This document shows, piece after piece, positions 12,301-24,099 of a stretch of 64,000 bases of DNA. Source of the DNA: Mauremys mutica. Taxonomy: Eukaryota; Chordata; Testudines; Geoemydidae. The stretch is from positions 13,797,105-13,861,104 of the forward strand of contig NC_059081.1 in the NCBI RefSeq assembly GCF_020497125.1, written 5' to 3'. The translations under genes were made by a program, and so were the position numbers. Numbering within the stretch: position 1 is the stretch's first letter; each line of letters starts with the position of its first letter. The notes below the pieces were generated by a model. It saw nothing but the letters and a program-made list of their open reading frames with translations, had not been told where the DNA came from and did no database searches.

Positions 12301-14300
12301 CAGTAATGAGTACGTTTGATTTTTTATTACAGTATTTAATCGTTGTGATATTTCGAGTGAATATACCTGTTATGTCCTATATTCTATAAAGCTGATATGA
12401 ACGTGTGTAGCTGCACAATAATTATTATTTATTTACTTGCAAAAAGAGAATTTATTTCGTATTATTCTGTCCAATTTATGTTCTTAACTTGCTGCACTAA
12501 CGTAACAGGATGGATTTTAAAGAAAATCCCAGGTTGTCTAATATTTCCTCAAAAATCAGGAAGTTTGGGAATGCTTTTGTTTTTAACAATATTGTTGCAA
12601 AACAAACCACCCAGCCAAACAAAAAAAAGCAACAGTGTGCTCAGTTCATAACTGGCTACGAAATAATATTCAGGCCGATCTAAAGTACAACGATGATTTC
12701 CATTTAAATCTGAAAGCATCGTGAAACGTGGCAAAAGATTAAAGGTCTGAAATTCAGGGGAAAGGATTCTAAATTCCGGGTTAAAAAAATCTTTAACTTC
12801 CACTCTGTTAGGAAGAGAGTTAGATAAACAACATATAAACAACACGCCCCCTGGTCTGACTACTGACAGAAGAGCAGAAGGTGCATTTTTGTATTCTAAA
12901 AGCTTCTTTTGAACAGGTTTAAAAGAGTGCATGTAAAGTAGCTAATGAAGCTCTTTCTTCCGGTTGAATAAGTCGGTGAATCAGACTTTGGTGGAAGTAG
13001 AAGTCATTTTCTCTGAGATCTGATCTTTACTGGACCAGGTGAGCAACCCCTTCACTGACAAAAGAAAAAAAGAGAGATTTTGTTTCTTTGTCACTTTATT
13101 ATTTGCATAAAAAACTTTGTTAATTGTAGCAGAACCGAGCTAGAATGAAAATGGCTTAGTGACTATGCCAATTATTATTTTTTAAAAGGTGTCTTTGAAA
13201 CTCAAACCCGTTCTGAAAATATCTATCCCGATCTTCTTTTAAAACCAAAGGGAAAATAAAAAATAAAAAAGTGAATGTAGCCAACAAGAAATTGGCATAA
13301 TTGCTAATAAGAGAATTTTCTCTTTAAATGCCACTCACTGCATTGTTTTGCGTGGATATTTTTGACAGAGAATCTGAGTTGTAGAAACCGATTTTCACTT
13401 TTTATAATTTGTTTGAATGATGAAGGTGAGTGACTTAAAAAGTTTATTGAGATGTTCAGATTATTCAAGTGCTTTATTATATCTTAGATTCGAAAACATA
13501 GTTTAGAATATACGTGTGCCTACCTCTAACATATACATTTTATAGTCCTACATAAGGATTAGACAAACATAATTTATTCTGTTTTCTTACGATCTTTGCT
13601 TAGTTGGATTTCAAATTGCGACATTATCAATACTTCTTACGCCTCTGTCTTTATCTAGGAGCTAATTGATTTGATCTACTTACTTTATAGCTACCTTTTA
13701 GAAGGAATACAGTTATACTGGAAGACATAGGGGAGAGTAATCCACGGGAGATGTGGAATCATTGTAAAATCAGAAGGCGTGAGTGTGTGCTAAAACGATC
13801 ACACTCCGATGTTTTCTGAGACATAGGCATTTTATGCAGCAATACAAACTCTTGACTTTATAGCATAGATTCGTAGGGCCTATTCCACTCCAGTCTGTAT
13901 AGCAGTCTTTAAACCATACCCACAAAGAGATAATTACACGTGGTCACGGAATTTTAAGGCTACTTTTACTAGTGAACACATGGACTGGTTTCATTACAGG
14001 GTAAACTTTTAAAGAGTCTGCCACAAAGTGTTGATTCTTAAATACAACCACGTATCAGGACTTTATACAATGCAACCAGGTATCAAAAGCCAAGATACTC
14101 ATTTTAAAATGAGGGAGGGGGGGGGATATCTCACAGTTTGAATGTTATTTTTCCTCCCCTAAGCCATTACGGTGATTTGAATTATTTTGAGATACAGATG
14201 GGGGAAAAGATCAGCGTCACAAAGACAGACATGCATCTGATATGCGGTGTTTTATGGCTGTATAACTACTTTGAGTTACCTCAGCTACACTTGTAAATCA
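6345..14300. other. EN1 3' flank, repeat-poor unique sequence
   Basis: No gene is recognised in this 8-kb stretch. It contains no transposon that I can name, which is unusual compared with the DNA beyond 16.4 kb. Repeat-poor, moderately CpG-bearing flanks next to developmental homeobox genes are often rich in conserved enhancers, but conservation cannot be judged from one sequence. Open frames are short and lack recognisable protein motifs. A CpG patch at 8450-8730 is listed separately. Confidence 0.5.
8450..8730. promoter_or_regulatory. CpG-rich patch 2.7 kb 3' of EN1
   Basis: About 17 CpGs fall in roughly 280 bases by my count, far above the surrounding intergenic rate, although the G+C content is only moderate. 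No open frame with protein motifs and no splice-ready exon is apparent. It could be the edge of the EN1 CpG domain, an enhancer, or the promoter of a noncoding RNA. The function is inferred from composition only. Confidence 0.35.
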
Positions 14301-14334
14301 CATAACCACAAACCTCTGAAAATCACTTGAGGAA

Positions 14335-14745
14335 ATTGGCGCTAGGTACGTAGCACCGAGTAAGGAAAAACCGACCCAAACACCCCAGCGCCTTTCACAC
14401 AGATAGGGAACGGAGCAAATGCCAGCCTGACCCGATTTCCAAGTGAGAGCAAACTTTCCAAGGGCCGGAGTCTGTTCGTAAGAGTCTCGCAGGGGGAGAA
14501 CATGGGGGCGAACTACCACGAGGCTCAAGGTAGTGAATAAAACAGAAACCATTACACGGCTCTGTCCCGCTCGGAAACGAGGCCCGCACGTTTAGCATAC
14601 ACAGGTGAACAGGGACCGAAACAGCCCCATGGGCAGGGCACTAATCTTTTTTGAAGAAGCTTCGGGGGAGGCGGGGAAGGGGAGCGGAGTATTTGCCTAT
14701 TCTTAAGGCGCACTTTAAAATCACGTAGGCTGCTGCGCCACATCT
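14335..14745. promoter_or_regulatory. Isolated (orphan) CpG-rich island, 8 kb 3' of EN1
   Basis: By eye about 25 CpGs lie in 410 bases, including GCGCC, CGCACG and GGCGGGG clusters, flanked on both sides by AT-rich, CpG-poor DNA. There is a GGGGAGGCGGGGAAGGGG GC-box-like tract at about 14667-14684. Short open frames cross it on the minus strand, but none resembles a known protein. Orphan CpG islands close to developmental genes are known to act as parts of poised enhancers or as noncoding-RNA promoters; which applies here is unknown. Confidence 0.4.
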
Positions 14746-16404
14746 GTTTCACTCAGATGTCATCTGGTTAAGATTCAGTACAAGAAGATAGATAGATAAA
14801 TAGATAGATGCCGATTTGAATACAATTTAAAAAAAAACTTCTGGGAGCCGGGTAAGTTTGATCTGTCAGCCTACGTAGTTTTGGTCTTATTGGTAAATTT
14901 GCGCCGGGGGGGGGGTGGCTACCCAACTGTTATTTGTAGTTTGACTGCGTCAGGAATAGATTCTTGCCCCGTACAGAACATGTTGCATCCATCCTCATGA
15001 GTGTCCTAAACTTCAGTGGGTTAGTTGGTTTATTGGTCTTGTTGCTTCATAAACAACCACCACTCTAGAATGTCAGGTCTGGAGTGTGTGGTGCATGTCA
15101 CAGCTGGAGACTTTCCATTGCTTTGTTTCTTACTTTAGGGTTTTATAACCACGTGAGTTTGCAGCTTTAAAACGTTGCCAAGAGCACTTTAACGTTGCAT
15201 GTGTTTACAAACACCAGGGAGACCCGCAGGTATTTTTCGTTGTTGATTTGTATGTGATTTTTGCTTTCAGATTAGGTAAAAAAATAAATTCCCAGCACTT
15301 AATTGAAGTTTAAAAACCCAAACATCAAAGCTGTTCGACTAAAATTACAGCTCGTGCAGTCACCATCGCGAATAAGGCTCAGAACTTTCTGGCAGTACTA
15401 GCGCTGTGGGTTTCAGATTGTGCATCCAACAGATTGTCATCAATAAAATGTCACTGGGCAGGAAGAAACATGGGGGGATTCCCTTGTATTGACTAGAAAC
15501 ATGACTCGGAAATCCTAGTGGATGTAAATACATCACACATCAAGGTGTCATCTTTTCACTAGAGGGACCTTTTCAGGCAGAATGATCATGTCTGTGACAA
15601 TGTATATATTTTTGAAAAATACCCCAAGAAAGTTGCATCTCTTCACTGTTTCCATAAACACCACATTTCCAGTGCAAGCACCAAGTTCTGCCAAAGGGTT
15701 ACACTTAAAAAATATATTTGAATCATAAAAGCCAACAATAAGGCCCACGGTGGCTGCTTTATTTCTAATGAGTAATTATGCTCAAATATGGAAATAGTGG
15801 ATGGTATGTGGAAAATAACTGATGTTAAGGTCAGGTAGGATCAGCCATCTCTTCTGGAAAGAACAAAGCACCCTTTAACTGCCCTCCAATAAATAAATCA
15901 TAATTGTTTGACAGTTGCTCATTACAATAAAGTTGACAAAATCTTCCAAAAATCAGTGATGCCCTCTCTTGGCTCTGGTAAAAGCCTTGTTACATGTGAG
16001 TAATGTTACCACACACTGTATTCACAAAAGGCTCTTTACTGGAAGCTTAGAAGCGCTGAAGCTTTGGAAGGAGAAAACTGTACAATCTAAAGAGGATTCC
16101 AATTCTGGACAGGGCCAAAGATAACATGAGGTTTCTGCATTTAAAAAAAAAAATCGAATCATGCTTAGTTAGCGGGATGGGGTATTTTCTCACAGCTGCA
16201 ACTTTTATCGAACCATACCACTGTGACTCCAATGTATGTTTTGCCTGAGTAAGGACTGCCAGGTGGGGCCCTTCAGTACAGTACAGGGTTTAAATGTTTA
16301 AAAATGCTTCAGTAGAAACATTACATGTTGTTCATGTTGGATTGTACCACAACTAAGTACCCAAAATTAACATTCTGCTTCTTATATTTAGTAGTTTTTC
16401 AATC

Positions 16405-16745
16405 GCACCCAGGGGCCCTAACGGAAATCAAAGGTCTCACTGTGCTAGGAGAAGTACAGAACCATAGGACAATCCCTGCACAAAGACCTTACATTCTAAG
16501 TAGATAACAGACAAACGTTTGGAGGGGACACAGAGGCACAAAGGGGTGAAGACCCAGATGTTTAAAAGTATTTAGGCACCTAACTCAGAATGGGAGCGAG
16601 GCACCTAAATAAAATCTGGGCCAAAGTTACTTGCTCAGGTTACATAGGGGATCGGCCAACAGGAGGTCAGATGTAGAGCCAGAAACAGATTTGAGGTCTC
16701 CTGACTCCCAGCACAGCATCTTACCCAGACTATACTGCCTCCCAA
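16405..16745. repeat. Old LINE-type (L2/CR1-like) interspersed repeat, split by a palindromic MITE
   Basis: The two halves, about 16405-16550 and 16623-16745, together resemble a widespread amniote repeat with the phrases CCTGCACAAAGACCTTACATTCTAAG and, after the interruption, GAGGTCTCCTGACTCCCAGC. The first phrase, minus its last bases, is shared with the copy near 27.15 kb. The exact family is not certain: the wording is close to L2 3' regions. The middle (16551-16622) is a separate palindromic insertion. Confidence 0.5.
16551..16622. mobile_element. Palindromic MITE-like element nested in an older repeat
   Basis: The element starts GACCCAGATGTTTAAAAGTA and ends ATAAAATCTGGGCC; the ends are imperfect inverted repeats, and TTAGGCACCTAA near the left is matched by AGGCACCTAAAT near the right. 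The palindrome interrupts the flanking old repeat, so it inserted later. It belongs with the other short foldback sequences of the window that end in AGATC or GGGCC motifs. Confidence 0.55.
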
Positions 16746-16980
16746 AACCTGACTTTAACACCCATTGAAAATCTGACTTCAACACACATGTGCAGGAGGT
16801 CACACTAGATGACCACAATGAGCCCTTCTGACCATAAAGTCTATGAGCGTTAAGACAAACTATGGGTTCACACTGTGTTACTGACCCAAACAACTTCACT
16901 GATGTTATGTATCATGGGGCAAATTCTACAGAACTTACTCAGGCAACACTCCCATTAGCTATTATGAAGGCCGGATCCTA

Positions 16981-17087
16981 CATAAGAACATGAGAATATC
17001 CATACTAAGGTCAGACCAAAGGCCCAACTATCCCAGAATCCTGTCTTCTGACAGTGGCCAATACCAGGTGCCCCAGAGGGAATGAAT
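16981..17087 (-). repeat. CR1-type LINE 3' fragment
   Basis: Starts CATAAGAACATGAGAATA, a decayed 8-base tandem repeat like the 3' terminus of CR1 elements read in reverse complement, and continues with GTCAGACCAAAGGCCCAACT and CAGTGGCCAATACCAGGTGC, phrases common in sauropsid genomes. Minus orientation is inferred from the terminal 8-base repeats. It is short and noncoding. Confidence 0.6.
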
Positions 17088-18307
17088 TAATTGGGACAGT
17101 TCCATTGAAGTCAGTGGAGCACTGCCAATGAATACCAGCTCAGAATATGACTCTGAAATTTTTGCCTGAGTAAGGATTATAGTTCTGGGCCAGCTAGGTA
17201 CTGTGAGAACTAGGCTTTTCTACACCAGGAAATTCCTGATGCACTTTGCATCAGTGCTACCAGTGGTGTATGTCCTAGTGCAGACCAGATGCAGATATTT
17301 TTATGACTGTGTCATCTATGTCCAGTCCCTAGAGCTTGACTTGTGGCAGCTGCATTATTGCTGAAAAATGGGTGAGAAGTTTCCTCGTGCAAAACCAAAC
17401 CTTAGGCACAAGCAGTGAACTACAGGCAGAGTAGTAACCCAGAGATCTAATATATTTCTTTGCTTAGGTGGATTTGGTAGTCATATCTTTAAGGAGGTTT
17501 TCTGGCTTTATTTAATTTGTTGTTTTTCTTTAATCATATCTGAGAGAGTGAGAGAGAGAGAGCGCACACAGATCTCTGGTGGAAGTGTGTGGGAATGGGA
17601 ACAAATACGAGTGCATTTATATAGGGTTTAATGTACTGGTAAATTTACCTCAGAGGTATCTGTTATATGATATAATAGGTAAACACATTTTAGATATTGA
17701 CATGTACCCCATATACAAAATTAGCTCTTTCAGAGTTATTAGAACATCAGTGATGTGGATCTTTTATATTTCACTTTTTAAAATGTGCACCATTTACTTG
17801 ATAGACTACACAAGCTCCATCAAAGACACTGGCATCTATTGTATTGTTTCAGTCCACGGAACAAAGCTAATGGTGGGAGTTTTGCCACTGAGCTCGGTGG
17901 CAGCAGGATAGGGCTCACAGAGATGAATGATAAAAACATAGCCTCATTCTGATTTCATTGACACTGGCATGAATAAGAGCAGCTCTACTGAAGTCAGTGA
18001 AGTGACACTGCTGTAGAGCATGTGTCCGCGAGGTCAGAATTAGGTCCAAAAGGCATTATGTGTACAAATTTGCCAGCGTCCACGTGAAGTTTTATTTAAA
18101 AGCATATATCAAAATTGCCTAAACCACAATAATAGATTAATGGCCTACACAGTGCTGTAGGTATGAAAAAAGAGAACAGGCAGTCACAAATCACAAAATT
18201 CTATTACACTGCACCGTTTTGATTGTACACGCAAAAGTGCCGTTTAAGTTGCTAATGCCTATCGTTTTGTTTTTATGTATCTCATCTATGTCTTTTTCTG
18301 AACATTT

Positions 18308-18398
18308 GGCCAGATCCTGAACTGGTGTAAATCGTTATAGCTCAATAGAGACTTCAATAGAATTATGCTACTTTTACAACAGTTTAGGATTTGGATCC
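18308..18398. mobile_element. Palindromic MITE-like element (GGCCAGATCCT type)
   Basis: The left arm GGCCAGATCCTGAACTGG then TGTAAAT is mirrored by the right arm TTTACAACAGTTTAGGAT then TTGGATCC, around a centre containing ACTTCAATAG. The whole 90 bases can fold back on itself. Such elements are very abundant in turtle and crocodile genomes; the superfamily is not determinable here, since no clear target duplication is seen. Confidence 0.6.
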
Positions 18399-19348
18399 TT
18401 ATGTTAATGACCACAGCACAAGCCCTAAAATTCCAAATTTAATGAATACAGTGAGCTGGATTTGTCCCTGTAAGTAATAAAACAGATAAAAGCCAAATGA
18501 TTGGAGCTGTACTAATTTTCAGACACCTACAGGGTCTCCTAGTGCATTAACATCTTACAGTCAACCCCAAGTGAAAATTACTGATCTAGCATTCCTTGCA
18601 CACTCCAAAATCCCAGTGAAGTCAATGAAGCGAGTCAGTGGCCCAGATCTTCAACTGGTAATAAACAGATGCAACTCCATTGATTTCACTGACATGAAAG
18701 AGAGTAAAGACAGACAACAAAATTCCCTTTTGACTTCCATGGAGCTCTGCTGATGTATACCAAACGAGGATCTAGCCCAGGGCTTTCAGCCGGAGTTCCG
18801 AGTATGCCAAAAATGCAGGATCAGGCCTACTTTTGTGTTTTATCAATGCTCATGTCTTTGCAGTGGATTTTTGTACATAGATATGCATTACTTAGGTGTA
18901 GGGTATCATTACCACAATCTTGTAAGTGTTAGTTGGGAGATTTATTTAAAATTACAAAACTTCCAGGCAAATTCTGACCATTTCTAATAAATTATGAAAA
19001 AATGAATTACAAAGAAGCATACACGTGACTGAACATGAAATACCATGCTTCTTTACATATTAAAGATCAAATCCTGTTTTTTTCCTCAGTGAATGCAGAT
19101 TTACACCGACGTAACTTGGATCAGAATCTGTCCTTTAGATTTTATTACACTGGCAAAACTGTCATTGAAATCAATGGGAATTTTGCATGAGTAAGGACTG
19201 AGTAAAGCTGAAGTCAAGACATCAGAATTTGGCCCTAAACAATACCCAAAATGTTAGATATTTTATTAAGATATACCAAGATAAACTTAAAATGTACTCA
19301 GGATGGGAGCTAGAGGGTTTAAAGTAAACATTACTATTCTCATGTACC

Positions 19349-19590
19349 GAATCAAAGAAGATAGGTTTGGAAAGGACTTCTTAAATCGCCTCGTCCAACC
19401 TTTTGCATCAAGCCAGTTAAAAAGTTACACTAATCCTGCCATAAATTTGTCTAACCTTATCTTAAACATCTCCAATGCTGGTGCCATAATTATCTCACTA
19501 GGCAGTCTATTCCATTGCCTGATCATCTGTGCTGGTGCATTTTCATTTTTTTCCCTAGGAAATCGCTCTTGTTTAGACTAAGACCCAAAT
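19349..19590 (-). mobile_element. CR1 LINE 3' end (3' UTR region), decayed
   Basis: Begins GAATCAAAGAAG, the reverse complement of the CR1 3' terminal repeats, followed by GGAAAGGACTTC, CGTCCAACC, TCTAACCTTATCTTAAACATC then TCCAATGCTGG, and AGGCAGTCTATTCCATTGCC. These correspond in order to the well-known CR1 3' region in reverse orientation. It is truncated at its 5' side, as is usual for CR1, and carries no coding sequence. Old by its divergence. Confidence 0.8.
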
Positions 19591-20264
19591 AAATGTTCAC
19601 CTGCCAAAGGAGTATACTGAGCAGTAAAAACAAACAAAACAAAACACACAAAAACACCCCAAAGTGACTGTTCTTGAACGGCAGTGACCATTTGAACCAG
19701 TAAATCTTCAGTGGTTAAATAATAGAATTAGCTGTGCATTAATTTACGTTCGTGCTATACATGCAATGAATGTCAAGTAGCTTTTAGAATGACTCTTGGA
19801 TAAACCAATGCAAATATTTTAATGTGTCTCTTTAGAACTAGATTTTGGGTTTGGGGGAATATATATTTACCCCATTGTAAGAAAATTTAAAACCAGTGAA
19901 CTAATCATGAGTTCACATGATTTACTGCTCACAACAGATTTACTGGAATTCTGTGAACACTCTGAATGAAGACCATAGTAAGCTTCTAGTCCAGTCAGCC
20001 CTTTCTGCCATCAATGGTCTGATTCGCATGAGTGCAGGCTTGTACTCGATGTGTCATTTTTATGTTCAGTTCATTTTTTACATATAGAAATAAAGGGCAC
20101 TCGGCACACTGCAGGATCAGGTCCCTAATTACATCATTATCTTTCTTTGCCATATTTCACAATGGCATCCTCAGCAATGAATACATATTAATCACGTTTA
20201 TATTTTAAGATGAGTAAATTCATAGTATTATTGAAAAACATTGTAGGGCAAAAGTTTAAAACCT

Positions 20265-20338
20265 TGGGGCCCAATCCTGCTCCCATTGAAATCAATAGGA
20301 ATCTGGCCTTTGGCTTCAGTAGAAACAGGAACAAGGTC
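20265..20338. mobile_element. Palindromic MITE-like element (GGGCCCAATCCTGC type)
   Basis: The left arm reads GGGGCCCAATCCTGCTCCCA and the centre TTGAAATCAATAGG; the degraded right arm has GGCTTCAGTAG, AACAGGAACAAGG. It is a foldback sequence with the CCATTGAA..TCAATGG core shared by many loci in this window. Confidence 0.45.
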
Positions 20339-22429
20339 TTGTACTCTCTCTTTAGAAACATTAAACTTAAGGCAGACTTTTGTGTGTTCAACAGTTCTCT
20401 ATTGTTTCTTGCTTGTAATGATAGTTTCTCATGTGAAGTTTTATATATTCTTTCACAATAAATACCTGAAACAGTTAATCCAATCTTACATTGTTTAGGA
20501 ATATTTTACTTTCAAATGACCATCATTTCTTCTCTGCTCTGTTTGCTCTTCTCAATGTCTGTTTTATATTCTGGAAATGGAAGAACCATTCCTTTAATGC
20601 ACATTTCTTTCTGATGATAATCTCTCTTTCTAGCAAATTTCATGACTCCAAAAGCTAGTCTATATTTTTGATCAGTAATTATTGAACCACAATGGAAAAG
20701 TATGTACGTGCTCTGAGAAGAATGGAAAAAACCCACGTTGTTATATTTATATTATCTACTAGACATATATATTTTCCAAGGTGGTTCTAAATGACTGGTG
20801 ATATAGTACCAGGATTTATGTTGCTCTATCCTCTTTTGATAACAGCTATGGCATATATGTTAGAAACACTGTATGTTCACAGATAATATTCTGTCTAGCT
20901 TCATTGTGTATGTACCACAGGACAGATCTAAGGTAATGGTCAAATTCCAGACAGTGCAAATCTAGAGGGGTGTGTGTGTGTGTGCGCAAAGGTGGTTTAA
21001 AATTGTGTGTAGAGCAGGTTGCCTGGCATAAATTAGGGCAGACTGAAGGCTATTCTAATTTAAAGTGGCTCCATTCATGTCCCCTTTTCCCTGCTATGCT
21101 GGCAGCAGGGAGATGGGATGGATGTATGAGCTGCTAAGATGACTGTACACTACAGGAGGATTGCCATTACACTGATGCAATCCTGTGGGGCCAGATAAGC
21201 CAGCTTTAAGGCCAGATTCCACTGGTGGTGCAGTGCAAAGTGGCTGCATGACATTGAAGAATCTGGCCCACCATGTATGTTTCTATTTACTACACTATGG
21301 CCCCTATCATGCAAGGTGCTGAGTGCGATGAAGAGGTATACCGTATGTGTATGTATTATGAGTATGTGCTGTATGCCAGTATGAAGAAGAGCCTGACATC
21401 AGTCAGTGGGGGTTACACACAAAGTTCTTTGAGCTGTCCAGCTGAAAAGATCTCCACAGAGCCAACTCTTAAAGTCCTTACCAAGGCAAAATGCCATTGA
21501 CTTTCATGAGAATTTGCAGTGTGACTTCAGTGAGTCAACAGGGACGTCTACCTGAGTAATGGCCGATGGATTTGGCCAGTACTCTTTTACCAACATGAGT
21601 GAAATTCACATGCCATGTCAAGAGCCATATTGTACCACTGAGGGTTAGACACAACTCTCCACTAACTTCAATAGGGTGTCTGCTTAAAAACTGATGGCCT
21701 GAGATGACACAAAGCAATTTCAAGTCAGTATAAAGAATCTACCCAAGAATTTACCCCTCCCCCAAATCAACTTGGATAACACAACAGAATTGAATAGTAG
21801 AAGTGTTTAATCTTCCTCTCATTCATAGCAGTGGAAGATTTGCCATTGAATTCAATGGGAGCACAACTGGGCCCAAAAGTAGCATTTTCAATTATATTCG
21901 CATTTATCAAAGGTCAGTTAAATGATACGGTCACTTAAAAACTGTTCTAAGGAAATGGGAGTAATAATCAGTTATGTTGAGTAGTGGCCTAAGAGTGTCA
22001 ATTAGGATCTACTTAGGTACATTCACTTTTTAAATAGCCAGTTGGCACCAGTAGCTTGTTGTAGAGTTGCTACAGTCTAGGTGTTAAAACAAGGCATTTG
22101 TTTTTGAAATGACCTATAAAGCCTGTCAGCATTTGCAATCCAGCTTGAGAACAGTTGTGCAAAGCAGACTGTTTGATGTCCAGGCGGATAGTCTGCCACC
22201 TTGGGAGGGATCCAAGTTTTCCAGGGAGTTCAAATTATCACTGTATAGTATATAAATACTAGCATTTGGCAACAATGAAATATTGATAGGGACACTGCAC
22301 TATAAATAATCTACTTCTTCCTCTCCTGGCATGAGATGCTGAAATAATATAGTGCATTATGAGTGAAAGGTGTCGATGGCTGGGTTCGAAACTCAGCACA
22401 ATCCTTATACTGAAACATGAATGCGGCCA

Positions 22430-23900
22430 AAGGGCTCACCTGCCAACACAGCCACATCCACAGGCTGCCTTTTAAATGAGCGCATGGTGTTTTCCTCGTC
22501 TAGAATTATATCTACAACTTTAAGAAGCAATAAACAGTCTAAATAAATCATTAATTCTCAGATTTGTAACTTACGGATCCATTATACCTTTATACAACTT
22601 ACTAATATTTATCTTGATGAACTAAGTGGTACAGAGAATTTTAAGCTGGTAAACATACTGTTTATTGAATTATTTTGTGCATGCTAAGGAAGTAGCTTGC
22701 GGCAGAATTAAATTATTTAAGGTTATTTTCCTGTATCGTGTAGATGCAGTAGAAGCTTCATTTTTGGATTATTATTTGTATTATGAAATGCTTATCAAGT
22801 GTTTTTCAAAGATTAGTTTAGTTTTAATTAAATAAACCTTTCTCAGGAGAAAGCTCCCAACTATTCTTCATACCCAGAGGCTACCGTACTTGTTGTTTTT
22901 AATTATGTTTCACTGTTACCCAAACTGCTTTGGGTACTCCCGCCCAATTAAATCAAAGACACGGGCTTCTTATACACAATATGTTTAATATTTAATTTTA
23001 ATTAAATTAATTAAATTGTTTATTTAATTTTATGTGCATTATTGTGCATAGAGCAATGCAAAATTTATGATAGGAAGAATTTGTGGAAGCTTTCAAACAA
23101 GCTAATTACAGAGGTAAAAAGAGACTTCCACTCTGTTCCTAGGGAATAAGCATCCGACCATAAGGAGATAGCAAAAGCAGAAGTTGTTTGGATAAAATAA
23201 TAGGTAGTTGCACAGCATTAAGAATTATTTGTTTTACCTTAGTTTATCTTGTTACCCTTACTTGCTGATATTATAATAGGCTCCACAACAGACCTTTCTT
23301 GCAAATTAAATAGGTAATCAATTATGTTAGTGTAACTAAAACTTAAGCTATATTTTCACTTTGTGTAGGTGTGTATAATACAACTGTTTCAGGACAGATA
23401 AAGATCAGCAATTCACACGGTACAATATACATTCCTAGGCATGCCAATATTTTTCTGTTCTTTTAACAGATCTATTCCTTTCACAGGTAATCATTTAAGA
23501 GAGCTCTGCTGTTTTATTAAATGGACTGGAACACAGAAAATTCATTTAACAGTCCTGTTCTTTTATTAGGTCAAATTTCTTCGGCAGTATACCTTCTCGT
23601 GTGGAGAGACTTACATTTCTCCAACACACTTATACCCTTTTCATTTTAAAGGACATCACTGTATTTCTGTTGCTGTTAGTTTGGTGCACGGACAGTGTAT
23701 TGCTTTAAATAAGTCTTTTTCTTCTAACAGGTATTAGATATAGGCATAGCTAGAAAGAGATTTTCATGTAACATTGGTCCACATTATTTCTACAGTAAAT
23801 AATTAATACTTAAGATAAACATACAAATAATCTTCCCTAACAATATATTTTGTGATTTAGTGGAAAGTAGCTATCTAAATTCTAGTGTGTCGAAGAATAC
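22430..23900. other. Repeat-free AT-rich block with homeodomain-type motifs
   Basis: No repeat family or gene is recognised across 1.4 kb. The block contains a dense palindromic cluster TTTTAATTAAATTAATTAAA at about 22996-23015, and TTATTGTGCATAG nearby. TAATTA is the core site of engrailed-class and many other homeodomains. It could be a distal enhancer; this is inference from composition only. Confidence 0.3.
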
Positions 23901-23918
23901 GAACACATGCAAACTATA

Positions 23919-23991
23919 GGGGGCTGATTCAAAGCCCACTGAAATCCGTGGGAATCTTTCTATTGACTTCAATGAGCTTTGGATCGGGCTC
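23919..23991. mobile_element. Palindromic MITE-like element (GGGCTGATTCAAAGCCC type)
   Basis: The left arm GGGGGCTGATTCAAAGCCCA is the imperfect reverse complement of the right arm AGCTTTGGATCGGGCTC, around ATTGACTTCAATG. It sits directly next to a second palindromic element (23999-24092). Confidence 0.6.
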
Positions 23992-23998
23992 AGAGGGT

Positions 23999-24092
23999 CT
24001 AATTCTGCAATACTCAAGTAGATAAACCTCCCACTAAACTCAGCATAGGTTTGACAGGAATTTAGCTTCAGTAAGGACTGCAGGATCAGGCC
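23999..24092. mobile_element. Palindromic MITE-like element (AGTAAGGACTGCAGGATCAGG type)
   Basis: The left end TAATTCTGCAATACTCAAGT is paired imperfectly with the right end AGTAAGGACTGCAGGATC then AGGCC. The right-end phrase also recurs near 16245 and 19190 (GAGTAAGGACTG), showing a dispersed family. Confidence 0.5.
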
Positions 24093-24099
24093 AACACAC

